Shown in pieces: positions 32,360 to 42,615 of a DNA stretch of 64,000 nucleotides. Source of the stretch: Vineibacter terrae (GTDB lineage: Bacteria > Pseudomonadota > Alphaproteobacteria > Reyranellales > Reyranellaceae); NCBI RefSeq assembly GCF_008039615.1, contig NZ_VDUZ01000003.1, positions 1 through 64,000 of the forward strand, read 5' to 3'. Every line of letters starts with the position of its first letter. Position 1 is the stretch's first letter. Under the pieces are notes generated by a model, which had not been told where the DNA came from, searched no databases, and saw nothing but the letters and a program-made list of their open reading frames with translations. Made by a program: the position numbers and the translations under genes.

Positions 32360-33373
32360 GTGATCAATCGATTGACGCGTGCCGCTGCGGCACTGGCGGT
32401 GCTGCTCGCGGTCGCGGCACCGGGGGAACGTGCGGCGGCGCAGGTGGAGAGCACGACGATGGCCATCCCGGCCAATGCCGTGCTGTTCGCGCCCATCTAC
32501 ATCGCGGCCGACACCGGGATCTTCAAGGCCAACCAGCTCGACGTGAAGCTGGTGATGGTGGCCGGCCCCGGCGCGGCCAACGCGGTCCTGGCGGGCAGCG
32601 CCGATTTCGCCAGCATCGCCGGCGGCTCGGTGCTGCGCACGGCGGCGCGCGGCCAGCCGATGCTGGCCATCGCCAACACCATCGACAAGCTGCTGCTGGA
32701 GGCCATCGTCAGCAAGGCGAGCCTGGAGAAGCACAAGGTTTCGGCGGAGGGCGACTTCGCCAAGCGGGTGATGGCGCTGAAGGGCATGACCGTGGCCGTC
32801 GATACCGTCAACGGCCTGCCGCACGGCTACCTGCGCTACATCTCCAAGAAGGTGGGGCTGGATCCCGAGAAGGACGTGGTCGTCACCAGCATGCAGCCGC
32901 CCAACATGCTGTCGGCGCTGAAGTCGGGCACGGTGGATGCCTTCATCTTCACCGATCCGTTCACCACCATGGCGGTCAAGGACGGCGGCATCGTCCTGAT
33001 CCGCAACCCCGAGCTCGATGCGCCTGAGCTCAACCCCTTCGCCTTCAACCTGATCATCACCCGGCAGACCTTCTGCACCGAGAAGCGCTCGATCTGCCAG
33101 AAGATCGTCGCTTCGCTGAAGACCGCGGTCGAGAAGATGCAGAAGGAGCCGGACGCCATGCTCGCGGTCATCAAGCCGCGCTTCGCGCAGGTGCCACCGG
33201 ACATGCTGGCGGCCTCCTTCAAGCTGATCGCCGCTTCCTCCAATCCGTCGCTCACGGTGTCGGAGCAGGCAATGCGCAACACCCAGGAGTACAGCATCGG
33301 TGCCGGGCTGATGACGCCGGCGGAGCGGATCGAGCCGCTGAGCAAGATCTACACCAACGACTTCACCAAGTGA
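32360..33373 (+). CDS. NMT1/SsuA-type ABC substrate-binding protein
   Basis: A 337-residue periplasmic binding protein with a signal peptide ending near RAAAQ. AIPANAVLFAPIYIAADTGIFK and ADFASIAGGSVLRTAARGQ are the hallmarks of the NMT1/SsuA/TauA family that binds sulfonates, nitrate-like anions or pyrimidine and aromatic compounds. The GTG at 32360 follows GGGAGG at good spacing and begins the signal peptide. It opens a four-gene importer (binding protein, permease, ATPase, permease). The actual ligand is unknown; the adjacent FAH-family hydrolase and aldehyde dehydrogenase favour an aromatic or carbonyl compound. Confidence 0.9.
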   Translation: MINRLTRAAAALAVLLAVAAPGERAAAQVESTTMAIPANAVLFAPIYIAADTGIFKANQLDVKLVMVAGPGAANAVLAGSADFASIAGGSVLRTAARGQPMLAIANTIDKLLLEAIVSKASLEKHKVSAEGDFAKRVMALKGMTVAVDTVNGLPHGYLRYISKKVGLDPEKDVVVTSMQPPNMLSALKSGTVDAFIFTDPFTTMAVKDGGIVLIRNPELDAPELNPFAFNLIITRQTFCTEKRSICQKIVASLKTAVEKMQKEPDAMLAVIKPRFAQVPPDMLAASFKLIAASSNPSLTVSEQAMRNTQEYSIGAGLMTPAERIEPLSKIYTNDFTK

Positions 33374-33409
33374 TGCGCTGCCGTCGGTTCGGCGCCACGG
33401 TCCGCTGTC

Positions 33410-34198
33410 ATGACTAGCCGGGTGCGGACCGTCGTTGATCGCGTCGTCGTTGGTGTCGGCCTGCTGCTGCTCTGGCAGGTCGCCCACATGGCGGCCGGCA
33501 CCTACTGGCTGAGCTCGCCGTGGCAGACGCTGCAGCGGCTCGGCGAGCTGGCGGCCAGCGGCGAGCTGGCCCGCCATGCCGCCTACACACTGCGCGCGGC
33601 CGGCTACGGCTTCGTGCTGGGCGGCGTCCCGGGCCTGCTGTTGCCGTTCCTGCTGCGGCGCCTGCCGATCGTGTCCGCCACCATCATGCCGTTCATGGTG
33701 GCGGGCTACGGGCTGCCGAAGCTGGCGCTGGCGCCGCTCTTCATCCTGTGGTTCGGGATCGGCATCGAATCCAAGGTCGCGGTGGTGGCCGCCGCCACCT
33801 TCTTCCTGGTGTTCTTCAACGTCGAAGCGGGCGTGCGCGCGCTCGACCTCAAGCTGGTGCGGATGGCCCAGATCCTGGGTGCTTCGGAGATGCAGGTGGC
33901 GCGGCATGTCATCCTGCCGGGGGCGGTGCCGTTCGTGTTCGCCGGCATCCGCACCGCGACGCCCTACGCCATCGGCGCCGCCGTCATCGCCGAGCTGATC
34001 TCGTCCAATCGCGGGCTGGGCTACCTGGTGCAGCTCGGCGCGTCGAACTTCGATGCCAGGACGATGATCGCGGCGGTGGTCGCCACGACCGCCATCGTCG
34101 TCGGCGCCAATTCAGTGGTCAATGCGCTCGAGAGGTGGCTGTTGCGCTGGCGCCCGCGCTCGGGCTTCGCCGCCGGCGCGGCGTCCGGAGAGTTCTAG
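33410..34198 (+). CDS. ABC transporter permease 1 (SsuC/TauC type)
   Basis: A 262-residue inner-membrane permease with about six membrane segments. The EAA loop that contacts the ATPase is seen in KLVRMAQILGASEMQVARHVILPGAVPFVFAGIR (about 144-176). It pairs with the second permease at 34990 to form a heterodimeric channel, unlike most SsuC systems with a single permease. Its stop is directly followed by the ATG of the ATPase gene. Confidence 0.9.
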   Translation: MTSRVRTVVDRVVVGVGLLLLWQVAHMAAGTYWLSSPWQTLQRLGELAASGELARHAAYTLRAAGYGFVLGGVPGLLLPFLLRRLPIVSATIMPFMVAGYGLPKLALAPLFILWFGIGIESKVAVVAAATFFLVFFNVEAGVRALDLKLVRMAQILGASEMQVARHVILPGAVPFVFAGIRTATPYAIGAAVIAELISSNRGLGYLVQLGASNFDARTMIAAVVATTAIVVGANSVVNALERWLLRWRPRSGFAAGAASGEF

Positions 34199-34993
34199 AT
34201 GGAAGAGCCGCTGCTGAGGGTCCAGGACGTCGGGAAATTCTTCCCGCCGCGTGAGCGTAACGCCCAGCCGTTCTGGATCATCCGTGGGCTGACGTTCACG
34301 GTCGCCGAAGGCGAGTTCGTGACCATGATCGGCCCGTCGGGCGCCGGCAAGTCGACATTGCTCAACCTCATCGCGCAGGTCGACACCCCGAGCGAAGGCG
34401 AGATCGCGTTCCGCGGCCGCACGATCTCCTCGCCGCGGTCCACGGTCCTGCGGCCGGGCTTCGACCGTCAGATCGGCTACGTGACCCAGGAGGACAACCT
34501 GCTGCCCTGGCGCACGACGCTGGACAACGTGCTCTTTCCCCTGGAGCTGCGGGGCGGGGCCGATGCGCAGGGCCGCGCGCGCGCCGGGGAGCTGATGGCG
34601 GCCGTCGGCCTCGCCGGGTTCGAGCGGCACTATCCGCATGAGCTGTCCGGCGGCATGCGCAAGCGCTGCGCCCTGATCCGCACGCTGCTGTACGATCCGC
34701 CGATCATCCTGATGGACGAGCCGTTCGGGGCGCTGGATGCGCAGACGCGGGCCCAGCTGCAGGAGGACCTGCTGCGCCTGTGGTCGATGCGGCGCAAGAC
34801 CATCATCTTCGTCACCCACGACATCGCCGAGGCGATCGTGCTGGGCGACCGCACGCTGATCCTGTCGCGGCCGCCGACGCGCATCGCGGGCGCGCACAGC
34901 ATCGCGCTGCCGCGGCCGCGCGATGTGCACGCTGCCGCCCGGCAGGAGGGCTTTGCCGCCCTGCACGATGCGATCCGCGAGCAGGTGCGATGA
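34199..34993 (+). CDS. ABC transporter ATPase (SsuB/TauB type)
   Basis: A 264-residue ATPase. Walker A is GPSGAGKS at 45-52, the Q-loop is TQEDNLLPW, the signature is LSGGMRKR, Walker B is IILMDEPFGALD and the switch histidine is in FVTHDIAEA. The pattern VTQEDNLLPWRT is typical of taurine, nitrate and sulfonate importers. It follows the first permease with no gap, and its stop overlaps the start of the second permease (ATGA). Confidence 0.93.
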   Translation: MEEPLLRVQDVGKFFPPRERNAQPFWIIRGLTFTVAEGEFVTMIGPSGAGKSTLLNLIAQVDTPSEGEIAFRGRTISSPRSTVLRPGFDRQIGYVTQEDNLLPWRTTLDNVLFPLELRGGADAQGRARAGELMAAVGLAGFERHYPHELSGGMRKRCALIRTLLYDPPIILMDEPFGALDAQTRAQLQEDLLRLWSMRRKTIIFVTHDIAEAIVLGDRTLILSRPPTRIAGAHSIALPRPRDVHAAARQEGFAALHDAIREQVR

Positions 34994-35760
34994 CGGCGCG
35001 CCGCACGGTCCTGGCCGGGCGTGTCCTGCTCCTGCTGGGCGTCCTGGCGGCTTGGCAGTGGGGCCACTGGGCGCTGGGGGACCTGTTCATCCCCTCGCTG
35101 CTGGCGGTCCTGCAGCGCCTGTACGAGGTGACCGCCGGGGGTGAGATCTTCGGCCACCTGGCCATCACCGGCGAAGCGGCCGGGCTGGGGTTCGTGATCG
35201 GCACCGTGTGCGGCGTCCTGCTGTCGGTGATGCTGCGGCTGTCGAGCCGCCTGGCGCTGGCGATCGAGCCCTACGTCATGACGTCGATGGGCATCCCGCT
35301 CTTCGCCCTGGTGCCGCTGCTGATCCTGTGGTTCGGCATCAACATGGCGCCGAAGGTGGTGATCGGCGCGGCGATGGTGTTCTACATCATCTTCATCGCC
35401 GTCTTCGCCGGCCTGCGCGCCGTCGACGGCCGGCTGATCACGATGGCGCGCGTGATGGGGGCCGCGCCGCTGCAGATCGTGCGCAAGGTCTACTGGCCCG
35501 GGATCCAGCCCTATCTGTTCGCCGGCCTGAAGCTGGCGCTGCCGCGCGCCCTGGGGGCGACCATCGTGGGCGAGTTCCTGGTCGGCGACCGTGGCCTGGG
35601 CTTCTACATCGAGAATGCGCGCCAGCAGGCCGACACGGTCGGCGTGTTCACCGGCATCGTCATCGTGACCGTGGTCGTGCTGGGCACCGACATGCTGCTC
35701 GAGCGGCTGCAGGCCCGGTCCCTGGCGTGGCGCCCGATCGACCGGGACATGGTGGCGTAG
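34990..35760 (+). CDS. ABC transporter permease 2 (SsuC/TauC type)
   Basis: A 256-residue permease related to permease 1, with six membrane segments and an EAA loop in LITMARVMGAAPLQIVRKVYWPGIQPYLFAGLK (about 136-168). The ATG overlaps the ATPase stop by 4 bp. Together with the binding protein, permease 1 and ATPase it completes the importer. Confidence 0.9.
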   Translation: MTARRTVLAGRVLLLLGVLAAWQWGHWALGDLFIPSLLAVLQRLYEVTAGGEIFGHLAITGEAAGLGFVIGTVCGVLLSVMLRLSSRLALAIEPYVMTSMGIPLFALVPLLILWFGINMAPKVVIGAAMVFYIIFIAVFAGLRAVDGRLITMARVMGAAPLQIVRKVYWPGIQPYLFAGLKLALPRALGATIVGEFLVGDRGLGFYIENARQQADTVGVFTGIVIVTVVVLGTDMLLERLQARSLAWRPIDRDMVA

Positions 35761-35887
35761 GCGGCATCGACCTGGGCCTCTTGTCTCCACGGCGCGGCCG
35801 GACCACACTGGCGGCATCATGACATCCTGATGGACAGGGCGCTGCGGCATGGTCGCGGCGCCTGTCCGGCACGCAAGGAAGGTCCCC

Positions 35888-37396
35888 ATGTCCGCGATCG
35901 CGCAACCGCAGTCCCTCCCGCCTGTCCCGACGCCGCAGCCCAAGGGCATGCTGATCGACGGCCAATGGGTGGGCGCGGCGTCGAACGGCCGGATCGCGGT
36001 CGAGAATCCGGCCCGGCGCACGGCCGTCGCCGAGGTGCCGCGCGGCGGCGCGGCCGATGTCGAGCGCGCCGTGGCGGCGGCCAGCAAGGCTTTCCCGGGC
36101 TGGAGCCGGGTCGTGCCGCGCGAGCGCGGCAAGCTGCTGCTCAAGATCGCAGACGCGATGGAAGCGCGCGCCGAGGAGATGGGGCGCCTGATCGCGCTCG
36201 AGACCGGCAATGCGCTGCGCACGCAGGCGCGGCCCGAAGCGCGCGGCGCGGCCGACATCTTCCGCTATTTCGGCGGCCTGGCGAGCGAGCTGAAGGGCGA
36301 GACCATCCCGCTGGGCGAGCATGTGCTGAGCTACACGCGGCGCGAGCCCCTGGGCGTGGTGGGCGCCATCATCCCGTGGAACGCCCCGGTGCTGCTGGGC
36401 GCGCTCAAGATCGCGCCGGCGCTGTGCGCCGGCAACACGCTGGTGCTGAAGGCGGCCGAGGACGCGCCGCTGGGCGTGCTGCTGATGGCCGAGATCTGCC
36501 AGGAGCTCCTGCCACCGGGCGTGCTCAACGTCCTGACCGGACTGGGCGACGAATGCGGCGGGCCGCTCGCCAACCATCCCGCGATCCGCAAGCTGTCGTT
36601 CACCGGCTCGACCGAGGTCGGCAAGATCGTGATGCGCGCCGCGGCCGAGCGCATCGTGCCGGTGTCGCTCGAGCTGGGCGGCAAGAGCCCGTCGATCGTC
36701 TACCCCGATGCCGGGGAGGACTGGGTGGTGGACGGCATCATCGCGGCCATGCGCTTCACGCGCCAGAGCCAGTCCTGCACCGCCGGATCGCGGCTCTTCC
36801 TGCACGCCGACATCTTCGATTCGTTCCTCGACAGGCTGGGCAAGAAGACGGCGGCGCTGAAGCTCGGCGACCCGCTCGACGAGGCGAGCGACATCGGCAC
36901 CATCATCAACGCCAGGCAGTTCGGCAAGGTCTGCGGCTATGTCGAGGAGGGCCTCAGGCGCAGCGACGCGCGGCTGGTGTTCGGCGGGCTGCCGCCCAAG
37001 AGCGGGCCGCTGAGCGAAGGCTACTACGCCATCCCGACGGTATTCGCCGACGCATCCAACGACTGGCGGCTGGCGCGCGAGGAGATCTTCGGACCGGTGC
37101 TGGTGGCGATCCGCTGGACCGACGAGGACGCGGTCATTCGCATGGCCAACGACAGCCATTACGGGCTGGCCGCCTATGTCTGGACGCATGACATCGGCGT
37201 CGGCCTGCGCGCCGCGCACGCCATCGAGTCGGGCTGGGTGCAGGTCAACCAGGGCCTGGGCCAGACGCCGGGACACTCCTATGGCGGCTACAAGCAGAGC
37301 GGCATCGGCCGCGAGTTCTCGCTCGAGGGCATGCTCGACAGTTTCACCCAGCGCAAGAACGTCACGGTCAACCTCAACGTGCCGCGGCGTGCCTGA
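35888..37396 (+). CDS. Aldehyde dehydrogenase (NAD(P)+-dependent)
   Basis: A 502-residue aldehyde dehydrogenase that oxidises an aldehyde to the acid. Asn165 (IIPWNAP), the general base Glu262 in LELGGKSP and the nucleophile Cys297 in SQSCTAG are all present, as is the final GGYKQSGIGREFSLEG loop. ATG 35888 has AAGGAAGG just upstream; the frame open to 35849 has none. It lies 127 bp behind the ABC importer and on the same strand, so it may act on the aldehyde made from the imported compound. Confidence 0.95.
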   Translation: MSAIAQPQSLPPVPTPQPKGMLIDGQWVGAASNGRIAVENPARRTAVAEVPRGGAADVERAVAAASKAFPGWSRVVPRERGKLLLKIADAMEARAEEMGRLIALETGNALRTQARPEARGAADIFRYFGGLASELKGETIPLGEHVLSYTRREPLGVVGAIIPWNAPVLLGALKIAPALCAGNTLVLKAAEDAPLGVLLMAEICQELLPPGVLNVLTGLGDECGGPLANHPAIRKLSFTGSTEVGKIVMRAAAERIVPVSLELGGKSPSIVYPDAGEDWVVDGIIAAMRFTRQSQSCTAGSRLFLHADIFDSFLDRLGKKTAALKLGDPLDEASDIGTIINARQFGKVCGYVEEGLRRSDARLVFGGLPPKSGPLSEGYYAIPTVFADASNDWRLAREEIFGPVLVAIRWTDEDAVIRMANDSHYGLAAYVWTHDIGVGLRAAHAIESGWVQVNQGLGQTPGHSYGGYKQSGIGREFSLEGMLDSFTQRKNVTVNLNVPRRA

Positions 37397-37498
37397 AAAA
37401 AAGCAGGCGTCCCTGTCGGGAGGCCAGCGTCGCGAGCGTCCTTGGAGAAGCGCCGGGTCGGCGACGGTCCTGGTCGCGCGTTCACTGGAGGGATTTAC

Positions 37499-37858
37499 AT
37501 GGCGTATGTCGACGGATTCGTTGTCCCGGTGCCGAAGAAGAACCTGGCAGCCTATCGGCGCATGTCGCAGAAGGCCGGCAAGGTGTGGCGCGAGCATGGG
37601 GCGCTGGAGTATCGCGAATGCGTCGCCGATGACGTGAAGCCGGGCAAGGTCACGTCGTTTCCGCAGGGCGTCAAGCTGAAGCCCGACGAGGTCGTGGTCT
37701 TCGCCTGGATCGTCTACAAGTCGCGCGCCCAGCGCGACCGCATCAACGCCAAGGTGATGAAGGACCCACGCCTGGCATCGATGATGGATCCGAAGAACCC
37801 GCCCTTCGACGGCAAGCGCATGGTCTATGGCGGCTTCAAGGTGTTCGTGAGCCTCTGA
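37499..37858 (+). CDS. DUF1428 family protein
   Basis: A 119-residue DUF1428 protein, a small ferredoxin-like-fold family of unknown reaction. The family opening MAYVDGFVVPVPKKNLAAYR and YRECVADDV are intact, and FAWIVYKSRAQRD and MVYGGFKVFV fit the family ending. It has TGGAGG before the ATG. It lies 102 bp after the aldehyde dehydrogenase and ends just before a strong hairpin. Confidence 0.9.
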   Translation: MAYVDGFVVPVPKKNLAAYRRMSQKAGKVWREHGALEYRECVADDVKPGKVTSFPQGVKLKPDEVVVFAWIVYKSRAQRDRINAKVMKDPRLASMMDPKNPPFDGKRMVYGGFKVFVSL

Positions 37859-37866
37859 GGCATCGT

Positions 37867-37997
37867 GCCCTCCCCCAACGCAGTTGGGGGAGGTGGCCGG
37901 AGGCCGGAGGGGGAGCCGACGAGGTCTTGGTAACTGAGACCACGTCGGCTCCCCTCCGCCCCTTCGGGGCACCTCCCCAGCAAGGCCGGGGAGGGAT
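37867..37997. repeat. Palindromic repeat D, likely bidirectional terminator
   Basis: An 11-bp perfect hairpin, CCTCCCCCAAC-gca-GTTGGGGGAGG (37869-37893), is followed by a longer inverted repeat whose arms begin GGGGAGCCGACG (about 37909-37954) and by a GCCCCTTCGGGGC hairpin. It fills the gap between convergent genes, DUF1428 and the branched-chain binding protein, and could end both transcripts. Confidence 0.75.
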
Positions 37998-38007
37998 GAT
38001 GTTGAGG

Positions 38008-39237
38008 CTACTTGCGCTGGTCGAAGGCCGGGGCGGGGTAGACCGCCTTGGCCGTGGCGACCTGCGGCGGGTAGACCACCTCGAGGCCGCCGCCCGGCAG
38101 GTTCTGCATGATGGAGAAGGCGTTCTTGAACTGCTTGCCGGTCTGGTCGATCTGGTACTCGCCGGTGACCGTCACGATCTTGTCGTTGAGCTTGAGCGCC
38201 GCCTCCTTGAGCTTGGCGGCCTCCAGCGACTGGGCGGCCTTGATGACCTCTTCCGTCACGACGCCGGCGCCGTAGGCCAGCGCGGTCTGGAAGTCGGCGG
38301 CGTACTGCGCGTTGGGGAACAGCTTGCCGTAGCGCTCCATCATCTGCGCCCGGTTCAGGCCGTGCGTCACCTTCCAGTTGATCTTCTCGTGCAGGAGCGT
38401 CTGGCTCAGGATGTAGTCGGCATCCTTGCCGGCCTGCTGCAGGAACTGCGGCTGCGAGCCGTAGACGAGATAGACCGCCTTGAAGTTCACGTTGGCCTCG
38501 CGCAGCTGGCGCGCGATGGTCATCTGGTCGCCTTCATAGGCGGTCGGGTAGAACGCATCGGCGCCGCTGGCCCTGGCCTTCTGGATCAGGATGTTGAAGT
38601 CCTTCGTGCCCTTGGCGAACTTCTCGTTCATGGTGATTTCCATGCCGAGCTGCTTGGCGAGGTCGGCGGCACCCTGCGTCAGCGAGGCGGGGAACGGCTC
38701 GTCGAGATAGGCGAAGGCGATCTTCTTGGCGCCCAGGGCATGGATGGCCCGCACGCCGGGCTGGCCGAGCAGCGAGCCGGCGATCTGGGTCGCCGAGATG
38801 ATGTGCTTGAAGCCCTGGGCGTAGATCGAATCGGCCGATGCCGACCAGATCACCATGAACTTGCCGGCGGTCTCCGTGGCGTTGACCGCGGCTGCCGTCA
38901 GGGTCGAGCCGAACGGCCCGAACAGCAGGTCGACCTTCTCGTCCTTGATCAGCGTCTCGTAGACCTTGGGAACGGTCGTCTTGTCGCTGCGGTCGTCGAG
39001 CTTCACCAGCTCGACCTTGCGCTTCTTGCCGCCGATCTCGATGCCGCCGCGGGCGTTGACGTCATCGACCCAGATCTCGACGCCGCGCAGCCCGGACTGC
39101 GCCGCCAGGGCGAACGTGCCGGTCGACGACACCGTCATGCCGATCCGGATCGGCGGCTCGGCTTGCGCCAGCGCTGCGCCGGCGCCGGTCGCCAGGGCCG
39201 AGGCTGTTGTCGTCATCAGAAATGTGCGCCGCTTCAT
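38008..39237 (-). CDS. Branched-chain amino-acid/amide-type ABC binding protein
   Basis: A 409-residue periplasmic binding protein of the leucine/amide (Peripla_BP_6) family. A signal peptide with a twin-arginine-like KRRTFL start ends near ALAQA; the mature protein begins PIRIGMTVSSTGTFALAAQSGLRGVEI, the family hallmark, with VDLLFGPFGST for the ligand pocket. GGGAGG precedes the ATG. It is the last gene of the amidase-LivMHGFK operon, 27 bp after the ATPase. Such systems carry leucine, short-chain amides or urea; the leading amidase gene favours an amide. Confidence 0.92.
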   Translation of the reverse strand: MKRRTFLMTTTASALATGAGAALAQAEPPIRIGMTVSSTGTFALAAQSGLRGVEIWVDDVNARGGIEIGGKKRKVELVKLDDRSDKTTVPKVYETLIKDEKVDLLFGPFGSTLTAAAVNATETAGKFMVIWSASADSIYAQGFKHIISATQIAGSLLGQPGVRAIHALGAKKIAFAYLDEPFPASLTQGAADLAKQLGMEITMNEKFAKGTKDFNILIQKARASGADAFYPTAYEGDQMTIARQLREANVNFKAVYLVYGSQPQFLQQAGKDADYILSQTLLHEKINWKVTHGLNRAQMMERYGKLFPNAQYAADFQTALAYGAGVVTEEVIKAAQSLEAAKLKEAALKLNDKIVTVTGEYQIDQTGKQFKNAFSIMQNLPGGGLEVVYPPQVATAKAVYPAPAFDQRK

Positions 39238-39264
39238 GACGTCCTCCCGTGGATAGGTTCTTGT

Positions 39265-40011
<747 letters not shown>

Positions 40012-40018
40012 CGGCGCC

Positions 40019-40729
40019 TCACGATCCGAGATAGGCTTCGATCACCGCGGGGTTGCCGCGGATCGCGTCCACGCCGCCGTCGGCGATCACGCGGCCCTGG
40101 TTCAGGGCCAGCACGCGGCTCGACAGCCGGTAGATCGACGTCAGGTCGTGGCTGATCAGCAGCACGGTCGTGTGCGCCGCGGCCATGGCCTCGATCTGCT
40201 CGATCATGAAGCGGCACAATGTCGGATGCACCCCGGCGAACGGCTCGTCGAGCATCACGACCTTGGGTTCCGGCATCAGCATGCGGGCCATCTCCAGCAG
40301 CTTCTGCTGTCCGCCCGACAGCTCCTCGGCGAAGTTGTGGCGCAGGTCGATGAGCCGCATGCGCTCGAGCATCGCCTCGGCCGCCTCGATCAGCGTCCTG
40401 TCCGGTGCCCGGCGCTTGAGGACCGGCACCAGCAGGTTGTCGATCAGCGACATGCGGCGGAACACGCGCGGCACCTGGAAGGTGCGACCCACGCCGCGCG
40501 TGGCGATGTCGTGCGGCGCCATGCCGGTCACGACGGCGCCATCGAGGTGGATGGTGCCGGCGTCGGGGCGATAGATGCCGCAGATGCAGTTCATCAGGGT
40601 GGTCTTGCCGGCGCCGTTCACGCCGATGATCCCCAGCACCTCGCCCGGCGCGGCGGCGAAGGCGACGCCGTCGAGCGCCACCAGGCCGCCGAAGCGCTTG
40701 ACGAGCCCGTCGACGTCGAGCTTGCTCAT
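40019..40729 (-). CDS. livG: LivG-type ABC ATPase
   Basis: A 236-residue ATPase with GVNGAGKT at 36-43, SGGQQK, VVMLDEPFAGVHP and LLISHDLTSI. These are the marks of LivG. The start is ATG 40729, overlapping the LivH stop by 4 bp; the frame stays open to 42907 but that stretch is antisense-like to no coding sense of its own and overlaps two permease genes in another frame. Confidence 0.92.
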   Translation of the reverse strand: MSKLDVDGLVKRFGGLVALDGVAFAAAPGEVLGIIGVNGAGKTTLMNCICGIYRPDAGTIHLDGAVVTGMAPHDIATRGVGRTFQVPRVFRRMSLIDNLLVPVLKRRAPDRTLIEAAEAMLERMRLIDLRHNFAEELSGGQQKLLEMARMLMPEPKVVMLDEPFAGVHPTLCRFMIEQIEAMAAAHTTVLLISHDLTSIYRLSSRVLALNQGRVIADGGVDAIRGNPAVIEAYLGS

Positions 40730-41607
40730 CGGCCGACCCGCCAGCGCATGAACCCGGCATTGCGGAACAGGATCACCGCCACCAGCAGGCCGAAGCCCAC
40801 GATCTGGGCCAGTGCCTGCGGCAGGAACACCGTCGCCAGCTGCTCGACCAGGCCGTAGGCCACGCCGGCCAGCAGGGCGCCGATGGGATTGCCCAGCCCG
40901 CCCAGCACGATGACGATGAAGCCGATGATGGAATATTCCGGGCCGGAGAAGGCGTTGAAGGCAGGGAAGACCAGGGCCACCAGCACGCCCGTTATGCCCG
41001 CCAGCCCGGTGGCCAGCGCGAAGGCGAAGGCCGACAGGCGCACGATGTCGACGCCCATGATCTGGATCGCCTCGCGGTTCATGATCGCGGCGCGCAAGGC
41101 CTTGCCAGGCAGGGTGGCGAACAGGAACAGGCCGACGGCGGCGGACACGACGATGGTGATGGCAAGCGCCACGACCCGGGCGGTCGAGACGTACACAGGT
41201 CCGATCTTCATGGAGATCGGGTTGAACGTGTAGTCGATCGACCGGGAATCCGCCTCGAACAGCAGCAGCATCAGCGCCGCGAGCGCGATCGACACGCCGT
41301 ACATCATCAGGAACGACATGCTTTCCGGATCGTCGCTGCGCGCCAGCCGCGGGATCAGCAGGTAGTAGGCGACATAGCCCAGGGCGAAGAACGACACCGC
41401 CGCGACCGGCAAGGCCAGCAGCGGCGGGATGCCGGCGGCATGGAACAGCACATAGGCCAGGAACGAGCCGCCGATCACCATCTCGCCGTGCGCGAAGTTG
41501 ACGACCCGCAGCACGCCGTAGAGCAGGGTGAGGCTCATGCCGATCAGGGCATAGACGCCGCCCACGACCAGCCCGTTCACGATGCCGTTGAGGACCAGGA
41601 TCTCCAT
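40726..41607 (-). CDS. livH: LivH-type ABC permease
   Basis: A 293-residue permease with eight or so membrane segments. The signature GGVYALIGMSLTLLYGVLRVVNFAHGEM near residues 16-43 is that of LivH, and VLGGLGNPIGALLAGVAYG near 230-249 is the coupling region. It overlaps livG by 4 bp and follows livM by 9 bp. Confidence 0.93.
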   Translation of the reverse strand: MEILVLNGIVNGLVVGGVYALIGMSLTLLYGVLRVVNFAHGEMVIGGSFLAYVLFHAAGIPPLLALPVAAVSFFALGYVAYYLLIPRLARSDDPESMSFLMMYGVSIALAALMLLLFEADSRSIDYTFNPISMKIGPVYVSTARVVALAITIVVSAAVGLFLFATLPGKALRAAIMNREAIQIMGVDIVRLSAFAFALATGLAGITGVLVALVFPAFNAFSGPEYSIIGFIVIVLGGLGNPIGALLAGVAYGLVEQLATVFLPQALAQIVGFGLLVAVILFRNAGFMRWRVGR

Positions 41608-41616
41608 GGCGGCGCC

Positions 41617-42594
41617 TCAGGGCACGAAGCGACGCCAGCCGGGGCGCCAGCGCAGGACCGTGCCGACGATGCCGCGCGGCAGGAACAGCACCAGCAGCAC
41701 CGTGGCCAGCCCGAGGATCAGCAGGTTGAGCAGCGGGAAGCGCCGCCAGATCAGCTCGTCCAGCCAGACCATGGCGATGGCGCCGACAACCGGCCCGGTG
41801 ACGGTACCCAGGCCACCGGCAACGGCGTAGATCACCGTCTTGGCGGTGATCAGCGTGTTGAAGGCGGTCTCGGTATCGACGACGTTGGTGTACCAGGCCT
41901 CGACGCCGCCGCAGACCGCGGGGAAGAAGGCTGCGATCAGCCAGCCCTGCAGGCGGACCCGGGCGATGTTGATGCCCATCATGTCGGCGGCCTCGGCGTC
42001 GTCGCGCACCGCGCGCAGCGCCTTGCCCAGCCGCGAGCGCGACAGCCACAGGATGGTGCCCAGCGCCACCAGCATCACCACCATCATGACGTAGAACGAC
42101 AGCACCGGCTCGGCATGGCTGCCCAGCTGCAGCCCGAAGCTGCCGCCGGTGATCGTCTCGGGCATGTTGGTGATCACCAGCCGGCAGATCGCCGCCAGCG
42201 CCAGGCTGACGATGGCGAAGTAGATGCCTGACAGGCGCAGCGTCGGCGCGAACAGCAGCGCCAGGATCAGGCCGGCAAGGCCGGCCAGCGGCAAGGTGGC
42301 CAGCACGGGCATGCCCACCTTCTTGACCAGGATCGCGGTGGTGAAGGCGCCGACGCCGTAGAAGGCGACGTAGCCGAAGGGCATGTATCCGGAAAACCCG
42401 GACGAGACGTTGAAGCCCGAGGCCATGGTGATCCACAGCATCAGGTAGAAGTGGAAGGCGAGGTTGCCGCCCAGCAGCGGCACGCAGGCGAAGTAGACGA
42501 TGACGATGCCGCCCAGCAGCGCCGCCAGCGTGAAGTAGATCCGGTCGGCGCGTTCGCGGTCGGCGGTTCGCGACGAGGGCGTGGCTGTCGCCAT
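41617..42594 (-). CDS. livM: LivM-type ABC permease
   Basis: A 325-residue permease. SGFNVSSGFSGYMPFGYVAFYGVGAF near residues 59-84 and RAVRDDAEAADMMGINIARVRLQGW near 189-213 are the usual LivM motifs, the latter being the ATPase-coupling loop; GGLGTVTGPVVGAI follows. It is the second gene of the operon, 21 bp after the amidase. Confidence 0.92.
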   Translation of the reverse strand: MATATPSSRTADRERADRIYFTLAALLGGIVIVYFACVPLLGGNLAFHFYLMLWITMASGFNVSSGFSGYMPFGYVAFYGVGAFTTAILVKKVGMPVLATLPLAGLAGLILALLFAPTLRLSGIYFAIVSLALAAICRLVITNMPETITGGSFGLQLGSHAEPVLSFYVMMVVMLVALGTILWLSRSRLGKALRAVRDDAEAADMMGINIARVRLQGWLIAAFFPAVCGGVEAWYTNVVDTETAFNTLITAKTVIYAVAGGLGTVTGPVVGAIAMVWLDELIWRRFPLLNLLILGLATVLLVLFLPRGIVGTVLRWRPGWRRFVP

Positions 42595-42615
42595 GGCAGC
42601 GGCTCGTGCGGTGCG